Part shown: positions 10,613-21,710 of the stretch, one piece after another | How positions within the stretch are numbered: position 1 is the first letter of the stretch | Layout: each line of letters starts with the position of its first letter | NCBI GenBank assembly: GCA_023213315.1 | Contig: JAKCPI010009212.1 | Location: 19,065 to 83,064 of the forward strand | Length of the DNA: 64,000 nt | Direction of reading: 5' to 3' | Source: Euborellia annulipes | Taxonomy: Eukaryota > Arthropoda > Insecta > Dermaptera > Anisolabididae | Notes under the pieces: generated by a model | Databases searched by the model: none | Told to the model about the DNA's origin: nothing | The model's input: the letters and a program-made list of their open reading frames with translations, nothing else | Translations under genes and position numbers: made by a program

Positions 10613-11080
10613 TCAACTGCGGGAACTGAGAAGATGCCTGTTGAGATTAGACTTGACAGTCTGAAGATTGTAGGTTTTGGGGAGGATGGACGCAGGGAGC
10701 TTGTTCCAATCGCGGGAGGTCATGGGGACAAAGGAAGATTCGAATTGACTAGTTCTGTTAGTCGGAGTGGTAGGGATGCGGTGAGGGTAGAATCACCAAT
10801 CATTCTAATTGCACGCCTCTGAATGGCGTCCAAGGAGGAGAGAGCGTCTTTCGACGCCCCTCGCCAAAGGTGGGAACCATATTCAAGACACGGCCGAATT
10901 TGGGTTTTATAGAGGGTTAGGAGTTGTTGGGAGAGAAAAGTAACGAAGCGTTACTTTTGAATAGGAAACCTAATTTCATTGCGGTAGATTTAACCACAGA
11001 AGAGATGTGGGTGCTCCAAGAGAGATCAGATGTAATTGTCACTCCCAGAACAGAAAAGGAATCTTTGAACTCGAGACTAT
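10613..11080 (-). pseudogene. non-LTR retrotransposon RT, C-terminal fragment
   Basis: On the minus strand this reads as the end of a jockey/CR1-type ORF2. In order it contains SVLGVTITSDLSWSTHI, STAMKLGFLF, LYKTQIRPCLEYGSHLW, SLDAIQRRAIRMIGD, WNKLPASILPKTYNL and a stop at 10613-10615. This is the conserved tail after the catalytic palm domain. The reading frame is broken by a one-base change around 10935-10965 and again near 10760, so it is dead. A 3' untranslated tail continues to about 10510. The first 310 bp of it are repeated at 11876-12186. Confidence 0.85.
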
Positions 11081-11580
11081 TATTGCTGTAAATAAGGGGA
11101 GGGCAAATCCTATTTTTTTGTCTAGAAATTAGACAGAATGCTAGAGATGCAGTGAAGAATTTTAAAAAATGGATTAAAAATTTTTCTGCCTGTTTCTATT
11201 GTAAATGTAAACTCCTTCCATATAATACTTATTCCAGCTTTCATACATCCTCATTCAAGCGTTAGGCCCTACGAAGGGCAGGCTTGTTTTTTTTTTTTTT
11301 ACGCGTTTGTTTTTTTCCTTTAAATTAAAAGTGTTGATCCTGGATAGGAATGTTTATATGATCTCATTTATATAAGATTGAAAAATTTTGATTAAATAAA
11401 CATTTTTTAAGTTTTTTATGATAAACTAACATAGGAGTTGAGTGGTCATAAGATAAAGAAGATGGGATTTTATATCGGCATAGAAAATTCAATTTTTTTA
11501 TTTAAATTTCATTCGTAGAAGGCGAAAAGGAATGTCTCTTTACCTTAATAACCCCCAAGATCGTTATTATTGATTATATA
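10770..11580. repeat. direct duplication, copy 1
   Basis: An 811-bp segment repeated almost exactly at 11876-12686 (offset 1106 bases). It includes part of the RT relic and about 500 bp of flanking AT-rich DNA, so it is not a transposon boundary. Differences are a handful of single bases, one- or two-base indels and the length of a T-run (about 11286). This implies a recent local duplication. Confidence 0.9.
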
Positions 11581-11585
11581 GGGGA

Positions 11586-11625
11586 GAGAGGGGTAATGGC
11601 GCTCACTGGGTAATGGCGCTCACCC
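11586..11625 (+). repeat. two direct copies of GGGTAATGGCGCTCAC
   Basis: A 16-base unit occurs twice in immediate succession (about 11591-11624) in the spacer between the two copies of the 811-bp duplication. The rest of the spacer (to 11875) is less AT-rich and carries no recognisable gene. Confidence 0.7.
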
Positions 11626-11875
11626 TGTATCTCTGTCAAAATAAAACTTAGCAAATCGCCACGGAGCGTGAAATGCAAGGGGAGGGGTCTCTAACAGGCA
11701 ACAATGCAAAAGGACAGTCAGCTTGCGTCATGTGACCGTGAAGTGAGTTTCTTCGTTTGTGGCCTCTCTTGAGTTCCGTATATGTGGTGGGATAATTGAT
11801 TTTAATTCGGCTTAGCATTGACATGTAGAAGAGAGAGAGTGCAAACACGCTTCTTCTATGATCTAGTGAGTGAGT

Positions 11876-12686
11876 GTAGGGATGCGGTGAGGGTAGAATC
11901 ACCAATCATTCTAATTGCACGCCTCTGAATGGCGTCCAAGGAGGAGAGACGTCTTTCGACGCCCCTCGCCAAAGGTGGGAACCATATTCAAGACACGGCC
12001 GAATTTGGGTTTTATAGAGGGTTAGGAGTTGTTGGGAAGAAAAGTAACGAAGCGTTACTTTTGAATAGGAAACCTAATTTCATTGCGGTAGATTTAACCA
12101 CAGAAGAGATGTGGGTGCTCCAGGAGAGATCAGATGTAATTGTCACTCCCAGAACAGAAAAGGAATCTTTGAACTCGAGACTATTATTGCTGTAAATAAG
12201 GGGAGGGCAAATCCTATTTTTTTGTCTAGAAATTAGACAGAATGCTAGAGATGCAGTGAAGAATTTTAAAAAATGGATTAAAAATTTTTCTGCCTGTTTC
12301 TATTGTAAATGTAAACTCCTTCCATATAATACTTATTCCAGCTTTCATACATCCTCATTCAAGCGTTAGGCCCTATGAAGGGCAGGCTTGTTTTTTTTTT
12401 TTTTTTACGCGTTTGTTTTTTTCCTTTAAATTAAAAGTGTTGATCCTGGATAGGAATGTTTATATGATCTCATTTATATAAGATTGAAAAATTTTGATTA
12501 AATAAACATTTTTTAAGTTTTTTATGATAAACTAACATAGGAGTTGAGTGGTCATAAGATAAAGAAGATGGGATTTTATATCGGCATAGAAAATTCAATT
12601 TTTTTATTTAAATTTCATTCGTAGAAGGCGAAAAGGAATGTCTCTTTACCTTAATAACCCCCAAGATCGTTATTATTGATTATATA
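11876..12686. repeat. direct duplication, copy 2, with truncated RT relic
   Basis: The second copy of the segment at 10770-11580. On the minus strand it contains the RT fragment only as far as MIGDSTLTASL; the last 50 or so codons present in copy 1 are cut off at the duplication edge (about 11876). Its reading frame differs from copy 1 by a one-base deletion near 12040. The downstream edge is near TGATTATATA (12677-12686). Confidence 0.9.
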
Positions 12687-13454
12687 CATGTATTTATTAC
12701 TTACATTTAAGTGTTGTTGTATCAAAAGAGAAAATGAACGAAATTCTCACCTGCAACAAAAAAGAAAAATATATTAAAAATTTAATAAATATTAGTAGAC
12801 ATTTAGATGGGCTTTAAAGTCAGCTTATCGGTCAGGTATATTTTTTACTTTGAAGATATTGTAAACAATAGGGTGGGTTGCAAGAAGGCATTTAGAGATT
12901 CGTTAAAATTAAAATAATCTTAAAGGGGAAAATTCCAATCTTGAAACTATACCGTAAAAAATCTTTAACTTTAGCTATTTGGTTTTTTGCATTGAATTAA
13001 TTTTAGTGTCTATATCATTATGACAGACAGCTAAACATAAAAAAAATGCATTAATTTGTGATTTTCAAAATGTATTAAGCGGTATATTAATCTAAAATAT
13101 TTTTTATTGAAATATTATTATTAAATAAAAAATAAACAATCGGGAAAATGGAAAAGCAAGTGAAATTAGGATCAAATTGTATGAAATGTGTGAAATTATT
13201 AATGATACAATACTCCCTTGTGGTCAATTGGCCAACTACATAAAAAATTGACATTTACGCTGTCCTATTGTATGTTATAATAATAACCTCACTTTCTTCA
13301 CTTCGTTAGATAAATATCTTTAATAATTAATAATATCGCTTAAAACGTATTGAAAATTGAAGGAATCATAATTAAATTAATGCATTTTTATGATTAACTG
13401 TCTCTCTTGAAGATATATTGAAACTTTAGTCTGAAAATACTGAGACATTTTAAA
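12687..13454. other. AT-rich spacer
   Basis: No gene or repeat family recognised. Mostly A/T-rich with short homopolymers. Confidence 0.35.
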
Positions 13455-14055
13455 GTATTTTTTATGCAGTTTTTTTTTTAATGATTTAAATATTTGCGAG
13501 CATTTTACATAATAGATTAATAATTTATGCTTTTTTTAATTACGATTAATTAAAAAATATTTTTTTTTATATTTATAGAAAATCCAAAAAAAAGAAACTA
13601 TTTGGAATTATTTTTGTATTTTTTTTTTTGATATCTAAAAATGTAAAAATCATTAATATCCAAATTATAATATTTAAATAAACTGGTAACCAAATAAAAA
13701 ATAAATTTCGTATTTATTTAAAAATAAACTGCCAAATAGTAACATTAGAAAGACGGCAGGCTTGTCTAACAGTCGGCATTATCAGATCACTAATAAGCCT
13801 ATATTTATATATTTTTATGCTATTTTATATATGTATGTTATAAATGATATAAATATAATATAATAATATTTATAAACTATTCATTATTAAAATATCAACG
13901 AAAATCAAACAAATTCATGAGATTAAATATAGCCCTACTATCCTGCCATCTGTTGGCAAATTTTCGTAATAGTTGGGCTTTTTGGTTAAATTTTTAAGAC
14001 CCCTAACGCCATCTTATCGGCAAAAACATGCGAACAGCTTGCCTCCTAAAGCGCA
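13455..14055 (-). mobile_element. inverted, degraded copy of the 8881-9516 TIR element
   Basis: Minus-strand landmarks match the copy 4.5 kb upstream: AACATGCGTA-like end, TTTGCCGATAAGATGGCGTTA (about 14002-14022), CTAACAGTCGG (about 13767) and the poly-T/CGCAATG-like far end (about 13455). The outer inverted repeat is eroded to GCCTCCTA. The pair could fold into a large stem of about 600 bp flanking the 10.6-12.7 kb region. Confidence 0.6.
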
Positions 14056-14825
14056 TTAAGTTAAGTACTATTTATAACTGTCTGTAATTTAAAGACAGAA
14101 AATTTAAAATATCGATAACTAAAGAAATTTCAGCTATTTGTAAAACTGTTTTCTTGCAACCTAAAGTTCACTTTAATCATTTGTGAGTGCATCTCATATT
14201 AATCATTTTCTTTTTTTCTTTCTTTTATTAGTGATCTCCCTCTCTTAATTTTCTTAACATTATAGTCTATTATCATGTTGAACAAAAAATTTTTAATGTA
14301 TTTTTGAAGAATTTTCTTCCTTTTTTCTAAAGAACAATTATTTGGTCGATTAATTTGCCGTCGGATTTCGGTTGAGTCTCGGCATGTTTTTTTTTTTTTT
14401 TTAAGGGCATCTTGTGGTTCAATTTATCGCATCTTGTGGCACATTAGCCTGGGCTGCAATCGAGTAATTAACCCTGAGTCGATTCGTCTTTGGATAGAAC
14501 GGATGAATTGGACCCGAGGAAGAAACACTTAATTTTGCCCGAGTTAGCTAACTATTTGCAGACTGACATTAATAGGAGAAGGGGGCAGGAGTAATCAACC
14601 GAATAGGAGAGTTCAGCCCAACTTTTACTGCGAACCTCAATCAAATTTCCAAATAAAAAAAAAAAATTACTTCTTGCTTCACTTATTTCGCTAGAGTTAA
14701 AATACATAGCTCTAAGAAAAAAAAATGAGATTAAAAAATAAACCCTTAGTAGGGTTTCGATAAATTTTCCCTCGTGACTCAAATAATCACTCATTTTTCC
14801 CTCTTGCGGAAATCGTTTGGCTTGT
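14056..14825. other. spacer with a higher-GC island at about 14335-14620
   Basis: The island holds unique-looking sequence with GAGTAATTAACCC (a TAATTA homeodomain-type core) and ATCTTGTGG twice within 30 bases (about 14407 and 14429). No coding motif is seen, so it may be a non-coding conserved element. The minus-strand open frame 14552-14794 shows no known domain. Confidence 0.35.
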
Positions 14826-15076
14826 TAATTAATTATTAAAAATATAAATACTGACAATGTTTTGACTGCTTATTCTACAGTCGAAACATTGTCAAACTCA
14901 AGTTCACAGTTTACTTGAGTCGGAGCAAGTGCCCAGTACTTGAGAACGGCTGCAGAATAAGCAGTCGAAACATTGTCAATATTTATATTTTTAATAATTA
15001 ATTAATAACAAAAATGTGGTCTATAATTAAAAATTTTACTAATAATAATAATTCAAACCACAAAAGCTTTAATAAA
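14826..15076. repeat. FB2 foldback, most complete compact copy
   Basis: Left arm TTAATTAATTATTAAAAATATAAATACTG, CGACTGCTTATTCTAC; right arm CACTTGAGTCGGAGCAAGTG, CTGCAGAATAAGCAGTCGAA, ACATTGTCAATATTTATATT, AACAAAAATGTGG, TCTATAATTAAAAATTTTAC and AATTCAAACCACAAAAGC. In this copy the usual GTTGTACAGT is ATTGTCA in both arms. That indicates arm-to-arm conversion or duplication of one arm. Confidence 0.85.
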
Positions 15077-16047
15077 CACATTCGTGATAAATGTCTAATT
15101 TTATTTTAAAACTTAACTGATTAAATCAAAAATACATTAAGCGTGTCTAATTATTTAAAGATAGAAGGAAAATTTCTAAGGTAGATAAATATGAAGTTTT
15201 AGTTTTTTCTTAACAAAAGACAGACAACAAGCTACGATAAAAAAAAAAAAAAAACTTGAAACGGAATATAGGGTGAAAATTGCGAACAGAAGGCAGAGAA
15301 TCCTCTAACGATTTTATATATATAAAATTGATTGAGATAAGTCTCTATCGGAGTTGTATTGTTTTTGTACCCTCGCCAATAGCGGTCTGTTTTTTCGGCG
15401 GCTGTCTTCTCACTTTTGTATTTGGCCTGGCTTCGTATCCAGTGACAGGCCAAGAGAATGGGGGCGTGAGGGGGTGTTTTTTTTTAGGGGGGAGGTTTGC
15501 TCCAAGGGCTTTTTGAGGGGGTTGGTTGGGGGCAACAAACAGCTCTCTCGGCAGCCGCAGGGCTGCTCCTGACAGCCAATTATGTAAAACAGCAAGGGAG
15601 AAGTACTGTACAGTACAAAACATCAGTATGACTTGCCATCCTCTGCAACCCTAAGGATCCCTTCCAAGGACAATGGCCGACGCCTCGCTAATTGCCTCTG
15701 CAAATACCTCCAAGCCCTTCTTATAGCTTGCCAATTCAAAGATTGTCAACGAGTTCGAACGCCTCTCCTTTCATAGAAAAGTGGCATAAGTAAATTGGCT
15801 TCTATTCACCTGTTGCCAACTAAAAAATAATAATAATTTAATAAATTTGTAACTTAATTAAACAACTTTAGAAAATTTTAGAATCAATAAAGAACAGCCT
15901 AAAGGAAAGAAAATAATACAAACTTGAATGAATATATAAATTGAAAGTTACCTAACTTTTTCGTTTATTTAAACTAATAAATACTTGGTTATATATTCTA
16001 CAATTTTAATGGTTTAAATTATATAATCAAATTAATTATCTACTTGT
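15077..16047. other. spacer with G-rich and higher-GC island 15340-15770
   Basis: Several overlapping frames on both strands cross 15280-15620, but none has a domain. The + strand at about 15460-15535 has six runs of three to six G, a strong G-quadruplex candidate. The segment 15560-15770 is unique-looking, near 50 % GC. Remaining bases are AT-rich with an A-run at 15239-15254. Confidence 0.4.
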
Positions 16048-16690
16048 TTTTACTTTCTCTTACCTCTATATATATGTTAATATATATATAGAGAGAAAGT
16101 ATTGGATTCATGTCAAAAATTCGATGTAGAGGCCTATTTTGATGGATCTTCACGTTTTGAGGTCCCCTGAATCAAAAAAAGTGGTTTTCGTGACATGGTC
16201 TGTCTGACTGTGTGTATGTGTGTCTGTGTTCAATTTTGAGCATGAAGGAATTGAGCTATGAGGCTGAAATTTTATATTTAAGTTAAACACCCCCCCTGGG
16301 ACTGAAAAAATAAGCTTTTAATCAAAATCGGCCAAAAAGTACTAGTACTTTACTGATGTACTTTTTCAGTTTTTTTTGATTTTCTCAAAATTCGCTCCAA
16401 CGATTTTGATTAAAATACAAAAATCAATTATTTTTTAGATGCTCTTTCAAATGTACATTCTCCTTTTGCCCTCAAAATTGTTTGAAGTACACTTTACTCT
16501 TGTGCTTCATAGAGAAGATAGGAGAAATGGAGGCCATGGTAACAAAATATAAATATTTTCCCATCTTAAATTCTAATATATTGGCGGAAACTAAATATAT
16601 GTCGACACAAAAAATCTGGTGTGACAAGCACAGTACCTTCGGTAATCGAAAGTTGTGTGCTGTGCGACAGTCACACCAGATTTTTTTTTT
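16048..16690 (-). repeat. HPE element, full length
   Basis: The reference copy of this family, 643 bp. The left end is a hairpin, TACTTTCTCTTACCTCTATA... folding back on ...AGAGAGAAAGTA (16050-16104). The right end is a hairpin of about 80 bp, TCTGGTGTGAC...GTCACACCAGA (16614-16682). Between them lie a GTCTGTCTGACTGTGTG tract (about 16197), the AAAGTACTAGTACTTT palindrome (about 16335), and the X-box-like GCCATGGTAAC (about 16531). It encodes no protein. Confidence 0.9.
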
Positions 16691-17403
16691 AGTTTCTTTT
16701 TAAGATTCGTTAAAAAATGAAATGGGTTAGGAACTTAATTAATTAATTTGTTGTTGGAGATTAATGATCACTATTTTAAACTATTTTTATATTTTAATGC
16801 CAATGACTATCTTTTGCTTAATTGAAGAACTGTGTTCAATTTGAATTTAGTTGTGAATTTAATCGCCAAACTGCCGCGCCTGAAAATTTGTTGCCGCTCT
16901 AGGCTGCAGCCTACTTAGAAATACCGCCCTAATCGTCTATAAGATATTTCCTATCTTTAGGAATATTTTGCGTATTGTCCGTCCTTGTACTTAGTATTTT
17001 TACATACCGAATATTTGACATTGAAAAGTAATAGACTAGATCCAAGTGAGACAAATTAACTACAAACTACATATCATCCGGACGTATTTATGATGTGAAT
17101 AAAATCGGTTAATTAAATCCGAGATCATAAATTGAAAAGCTAAATAAATAAATCTTCTACTATAAAAATGACAAATGCTTGGTGTATGTATAGTCCAGAA
17201 AATATATTTCATGTCAATTAGGTTTATTTATTATTAGATATATTAAAAGAAGGGGGGTTAATTATTTTACCGCAGCATATGAACCGCATAGTTGTTTTAT
17301 TTTTTAAGATAAGGTAAATTGCCTGCCAAAAATCATAATCAGCAATAATCTAAATTTTGATTTAAAATTTAAACTTTCTTCGTGTTAAGGAAACTTGATC
17401 AGA
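16691..17403. other. unassigned AT-rich DNA
   Basis: No gene. A small less AT-rich patch at 16865-16945 (CCGCTCTAGGCTGCAGCC) could be a fragment of a DNA transposon, but I cannot assign it. Confidence 0.35.
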
Positions 17404-17935
17404 TTTTTTATGTCAATATATATTTAATTTCCGCCAATAGATTAAAATTCAAGATGTACATTTTAAAAACATGGAAAAATATTTATATTTTGTTACCATG
17501 GCAGCCATTTCTCCTATCTTTCATATGAAGTACACGAATAAGTGTTCTTCAAACAATTTTAAGGGCAAAATGAGAATATACATATTTAAAGATCATCTAA
17601 AAAATAATTGATTTATGAATTTTAATCAAAATCATTAGTGCGAATTTTGAGAAAATCGAAAAAATCCGAAAAAGTTCATCAGAAAAGTACTAGTACTTTT
17701 TAGCCGATTTTGTTCAAAAGCCAATTTTCACGTCCCATGGGGGTAGCTAACTTAAATATAAAATTTCAACTTTCGAGCTCTTTTCATTCTTGAGATATTT
17801 TGTTCACAGACAGACTATGTTACAAAAACCACTTTTTTGGACTCAGAGGACTTCAAAACGTGTATTTCCATTAAATTCTCGACATCGAATTTTTGAAATG
17901 AAACCAATAGTACCTATATATAGGTAAGAGAAAGT
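17404..17935 (+). repeat. HPE element, large hairpin missing
   Basis: Begins at the TTTTTATGTCAATATATATT segment just inside the large hairpin. Carries GTTACCATGGCAGCC (about 17494), TACTAGTACTTTTTAGCCG and the GACATCGAATTTTTGA block, and ends with a short terminal hairpin TACCTATATATAGGTA then AGAGAAAGT. About 530 bp. Confidence 0.85.
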
Positions 17936-19095
17936 CAAAATGATTCCTCTGGGTTTTGATATATGGAAGGAAAGATCTAGTAATACAATCATTATTGTAA
18001 TTACAACTTTAGTTATATTTAAAAATAGCTTTATTTAACGTCAATAGAAACCCTAAAATCTCAAGTTTTTGTATTCAAATATTTTCTTTAGTAGCAAAAA
18101 TGGAGAGAAGGAAGATAAGGACCCAATGCATTTATATTTCATGTGAAAGAGAAGGGGAAAACAAAGGACGGCAAAAAGAGAAATTAAAAACATATCTCTG
18201 ACTCGAGGGCTGAGTTATGGAGCGACCCTTGGCCAGGAAAGATTAGATAAGCCCTGGAACAGGTGGAATTGCAGCACACGTCCGGCTTCAGATAAAGTTC
18301 CATAATGATATATATCCGGGATTAGGCGACGGGACGAAAAGAAAGGAAGTATATAAGAAAATATCAAGCGGGAGATGACAAAATACGTAGGTCGAACAAA
18401 AAAAAAGCAAAGGAATTTCCGAGTATGAATCTTAAATAGAGAGATAAACGTCGAGGATTGTGGTCATAAAAGGAGGCAAGTGTGAAAATGCGTTGATAAG
18501 ATCAGACAAGTGAGCCTGAAGCCAGCAACAGCTTTAATAGCTGCTGGCAGCTCTTTCTGCGCGGACGAACATTATCATAATTGAAATCTTTTTGTGAAAT
18601 AAATACATTTTGTTTTATTAGGAGCCACGCGGGGCCAACTCGAGATTAGAGACAGTCAGGATCATCAAATTAAGGGGACGAATTTCCAAGAAGCTCACAG
18701 AAAAAAGAGAAATATTTTTTTCTTACCGCATTAAAACATAAAAAAAAAAAAATAACTGAATTGCATTTACTTTTATAATAAAAATTATCATATTCGTTTT
18801 GAATTTTCTTTTTCCAAACACAACTCAAATAAAATTTAAGAGTTTAACTTAATTGTGAGTGTTCTGTTTGTGCAGAGTGAAAAAAAAAACATTTAATTAT
18901 AAAAAAAAAATGTTGTTTACAACAAGATTTGCTTGTTTTTTGGTGAATTGAACAAAGTGTAAAAAGATTTTACATATTTACGTTAGTTTTTATTTTTGTT
19001 TATAAAAAAAAAAAAAAAAAAAAAAAAACGATAGAGCGATTATATAAAATTTATTATTTACATGAATTTTTTTTTATTTCCATAAGATACATAAA
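17936..19095. other. spacer with unique island 18120-18680
   Basis: The island (about 45 % GC) has no repeat match within the window and no coding domain. It contains GATAAG-type sites (18245, 18286), an ACAGGTGG E-box-like site (about 18259) and AGCTTTAATAGCTGCTGGCAG. This would fit a regulatory element, but that is inference. The remainder is AT-rich with an A-run of more than 20 at about 19003-19028. Confidence 0.35.
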
Positions 19096-19099
19096 AAAA

Positions 19100-19495
19100 T
19101 TTTGCCGATTGCTTCAATTCACTAGCAAACTTATAGCAAATCGATATAGTAAACAAGAAAATTCTTTAAAAAATGAGTTTTTTCCCATATAATTAGCTAT
19201 CTGGGGTGTAAGAAAAATGTTGTGAAGTTAGCACCTTAATAAAAGGAACATTTTTCAAAATTATTAAAATTAAAATATTACAATAAAAATTAAAATAATT
19301 ATTTTTTGTTAATTTCAAAATTTCCAAAAAATTAAATAAAAAAACAAAGCTTGTGTTTCTAATTTCACCCCTTATACAGTACTTTGGTTTTTATTAGTAT
19401 GATCTGGGATATTATTTGATCATATGATTAGGTTAAAAAGTAATAGTCAACTATCCGAGGGATATATAATTAATTACAAGCGAAACAACGAGTCC
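19100..19495 (+). repeat. G repeat copy
   Basis: Matches 3840-4230 through ACTAGCAAACTTATAGCAAAT, ATAATTAGCTATCTGGGGTG, TTGTGAAGTTAGCACC and TCTAATTTCACCCCTTATAC. It continues with GATCTGGGATATTATTTGAT and AACTATCCGAGGGATAT, which the 33290-33490 copy also carries. Together the copies define an element of at least 390 bp. Confidence 0.65.
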
Positions 19496-20395
19496 TAAAT
19501 ACAATAATGTTGTTTATAAGTATCGATTTTTGCCTCATTTCTAATTTCTTGTTTCCTTGTATATTAAAATAATACAAAATTTCATATCATATTGTCCAGA
19601 ACTGAGGTCAGAAAAGACCGTCAAAAAAATCTGAATAGGTGGGGTAATGCTTTATTTTTTATTATTTAGTAGAGATGCTAAAAGCTATAAAACTTTTCAT
19701 CTATCAAGTGTAAGCTTTAATAAATCTTTAAAGGATGTTGCTTTTTGTTCTGTTCTTTCATTTTTTATCATCGGTCAACCATAGTTAATATACAAACGCC
19801 AAGGGACTAGTTACTGTCGTGTGCAATTTGTGGTAGATGTCATTTCTTGTTATCTAACTTTCAGGCGTTCTCGTGGAAAAGGGCTCTTCTCCCTCCCGTC
19901 CTTCCATCCTTGCTAAAATAAGAATCTAACTATATAAAATTATTATATAATTAAGGGTCGTCAACCTGCGATATCCAAAATTATCTTAAAATCTTGTTTA
20001 TTTTTATTCCTAGCTGAACTTTAATATAAAAGTTTTCATTAATTGTTTTATTAAATTTCACTTCTTGTGAGTACGTGGGTTACCCGAGCAAAGACTGGCT
20101 TCTTCCTATATACCAGTCAAGCACCGATCGGATTGTTTATAAATTTCATTGCAGACCCTGATAATAAGAAATAAATGGAGAACACCTTCGTTTAATTAAA
20201 ATAAATTTGAATTCGGTTTGTTATTTATTCATAAAAAATTAGTTTCTTGTGTAGGCTATTAACATAATCGAAAAATAATAAAAAAATTTTGACTATGGAC
20301 AAACGTTCCCTGGGCACCTTGTTAGTAAGTGTAAGCACAATGTTGTGTCACGAATAATCCTCGATTCAAAAATCAATTAATTAAAAAAAAGCGAA
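19496..20395. other. unassigned DNA
   Basis: No gene or repeat family recognised. A short hairpin GACTGG...CCAGTC lies at about 20093-20118. Confidence 0.3.
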
Positions 20396-20740
20396 CGTGT
20401 GGGGGACGCCAGGAACGAAGTTCCTCACGCCTTTTCTTCAACTCCGAATATAATTTAATATGAATATTATTTAAAAAAGAAAAGAATTATTTATTTTTTG
20501 TTACGAGGCGTTCCGCAGCTAGGATGCTTGTTTTAAAAATAAATAATTATTTTCTTTTTTAAATAATATAGAAAGAGATAAAGAGAATTTTCTAGAGCTG
20601 GGTGGAGAGAAGGTGTGGTCTCGCCAAGGCTTCGACTAGCCTCGCCTTCCTCCGCTGGCGCTCGGGCGCTATAACACATTTTTGTTACTGCTGCTTTTTG
20701 TGGTAAGCCGCGTAAAAGAGCTTCGTTCCAAAAAAAATTA
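20396..20740. repeat. palindromic element with long AT stem
   Basis: Near-perfect 35-bp arms (ATATTATTTAAAAAAGAAAA... at about 20464-20500 and its complement at about 20535-20570) flank a loop with GTTACGAGGCGTTCCGCAGC. Outside them GGAACGAAGTTCC (about 20411) and GAGCTTCGTTCC (about 20718) are also inverted, so the palindrome extends outward unevenly. No coding sequence recognised. Confidence 0.5.
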
Positions 20741-20845
20741 TAGACAAACGGAAGACGCAAGAATTTGCAAGTTGTTTTTGAGAATGAACCCAAACAAACA
20801 ATTTTTAATTGATTTAGACTTTTACGATTGTTCTTATTAAAAATA

Positions 20846-20920
20846 CAGTAGTCTTGCTAATCTGGCCTAAACGGGACTGGTCCTTTGCCGGTATCTGAAA
20901 ATTCCGGATTAGCCGTAACA
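20846..20920 (+). mobile_element. pogo/Tigger-like terminal repeat
   Basis: CAGTAGTCTTGCTAATCTGG followed within 70 bases by TTCCGGATTAGCCG. This is the characteristic double arrangement of pogo/Tigger terminal inverted repeats (CAGT...GCTAATCCGG). A possible far end is eroded sequence around 21055 (CCCGGATTACTG), and no transposase is visible, so this is a fragment or an old MITE. Confidence 0.5.
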
Positions 20921-21660
20921 TTTAATATAATGCAAAATTTAATATAAACTATTGATGGCAAAGCAGTGGGTATAATTGCTTTTGAATCCCCCAAAGACAA
21001 ATCTCTAATAAATTTTAAAATAATTAAAATTGTTTTGTTACATTATATTTCTAAGAATCCCGGATTACTGTTTGTTCTCGAGAATTCTTTCTCAAATATT
21101 AATATTAAAGAGAGATAAACGTATAATTATTTTTTATTTATTTGAAAAAAATTTAAGAAGTGGCTTTTCAACACGCCGGAGTATCGAAATCCGAATTTGT
21201 AAGACATTTTTTTTTTTTGCTTAAATCGAGAATTATTTTAGCAAATAATAAAATCTGTCATTAATTACAAAAAAACATTTCACTCTAATTAATGACACAT
21301 TTTTTGTTATCTGCTAAAAAAAAAAAACAAGATTAAAAAAAAAAATGACTTATTTCTAGAAGAATTTATATATATATATGGACGATGTTATACGAAGGAA
21401 CCAAGCGCCATTAACCTAAAACTGAGATAGGGGGCATTTCATTTGCACAATTGTCAACAAACCAATGGCAATTACTTTTTTTTTCTTGTTTTATACAAAA
21501 AAAAAAAGGGAACAGAGTAATAATGTTGTGATTTAAATAAAGAGGTAGATCTTCTTTTTCCTTACAAGATGGCGGTCTTATCTCAATTTCAATCATAATG
21601 ACAATTGGTTCCTTCATGCATAATATCGTCCATATAATCTTTGCTGTTGAGAATCTAAAA
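20921..21660. other. AT-rich spacer
   Basis: Holds possible remnants of the pogo-like element to about 21220, homopolymers, and near-complementary A- and T-rich tracts around 21240-21320 (AATTATTTTAGCAAATAATA against TTGTTATCTGCTAAAA). No gene. Confidence 0.35.
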
Positions 21661-21665
21661 AAAAT

Positions 21666-21710
21666 ACTTTCTCTCTCTATATATTTCATATATATAGGGT
21701 AAGAGAAAGT
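21666..21710. repeat. solo terminal hairpin of HPE
   Basis: ACTTTCTCTCTCTATATAT folds with ATATATAGGGTAAGAGAAAGT around a short loop. This is the small end hairpin of HPE with no other HPE sequence on either side. It is either a relic of a deletion or an independently mobile or excised end. Confidence 0.75.

Noticed and set aside
14826..15076. FB2 arms as hammerhead ribozymes (GAAACGTTGT after a GACTGC/GCAGTC hairpin)
   Set aside because: The 5' core is CTTGAGAA rather than CUGANGA, and the sequences on either side (ACAGTA before and ACAGTA after) are direct, not complementary, so no stem I forms.
15280..15623. Overlapping 60-90 codon frames on both strands
   Set aside because: They are mutual shadows in a GC-richer island with G-tracts; no start context, domain or codon pattern supports any of them.
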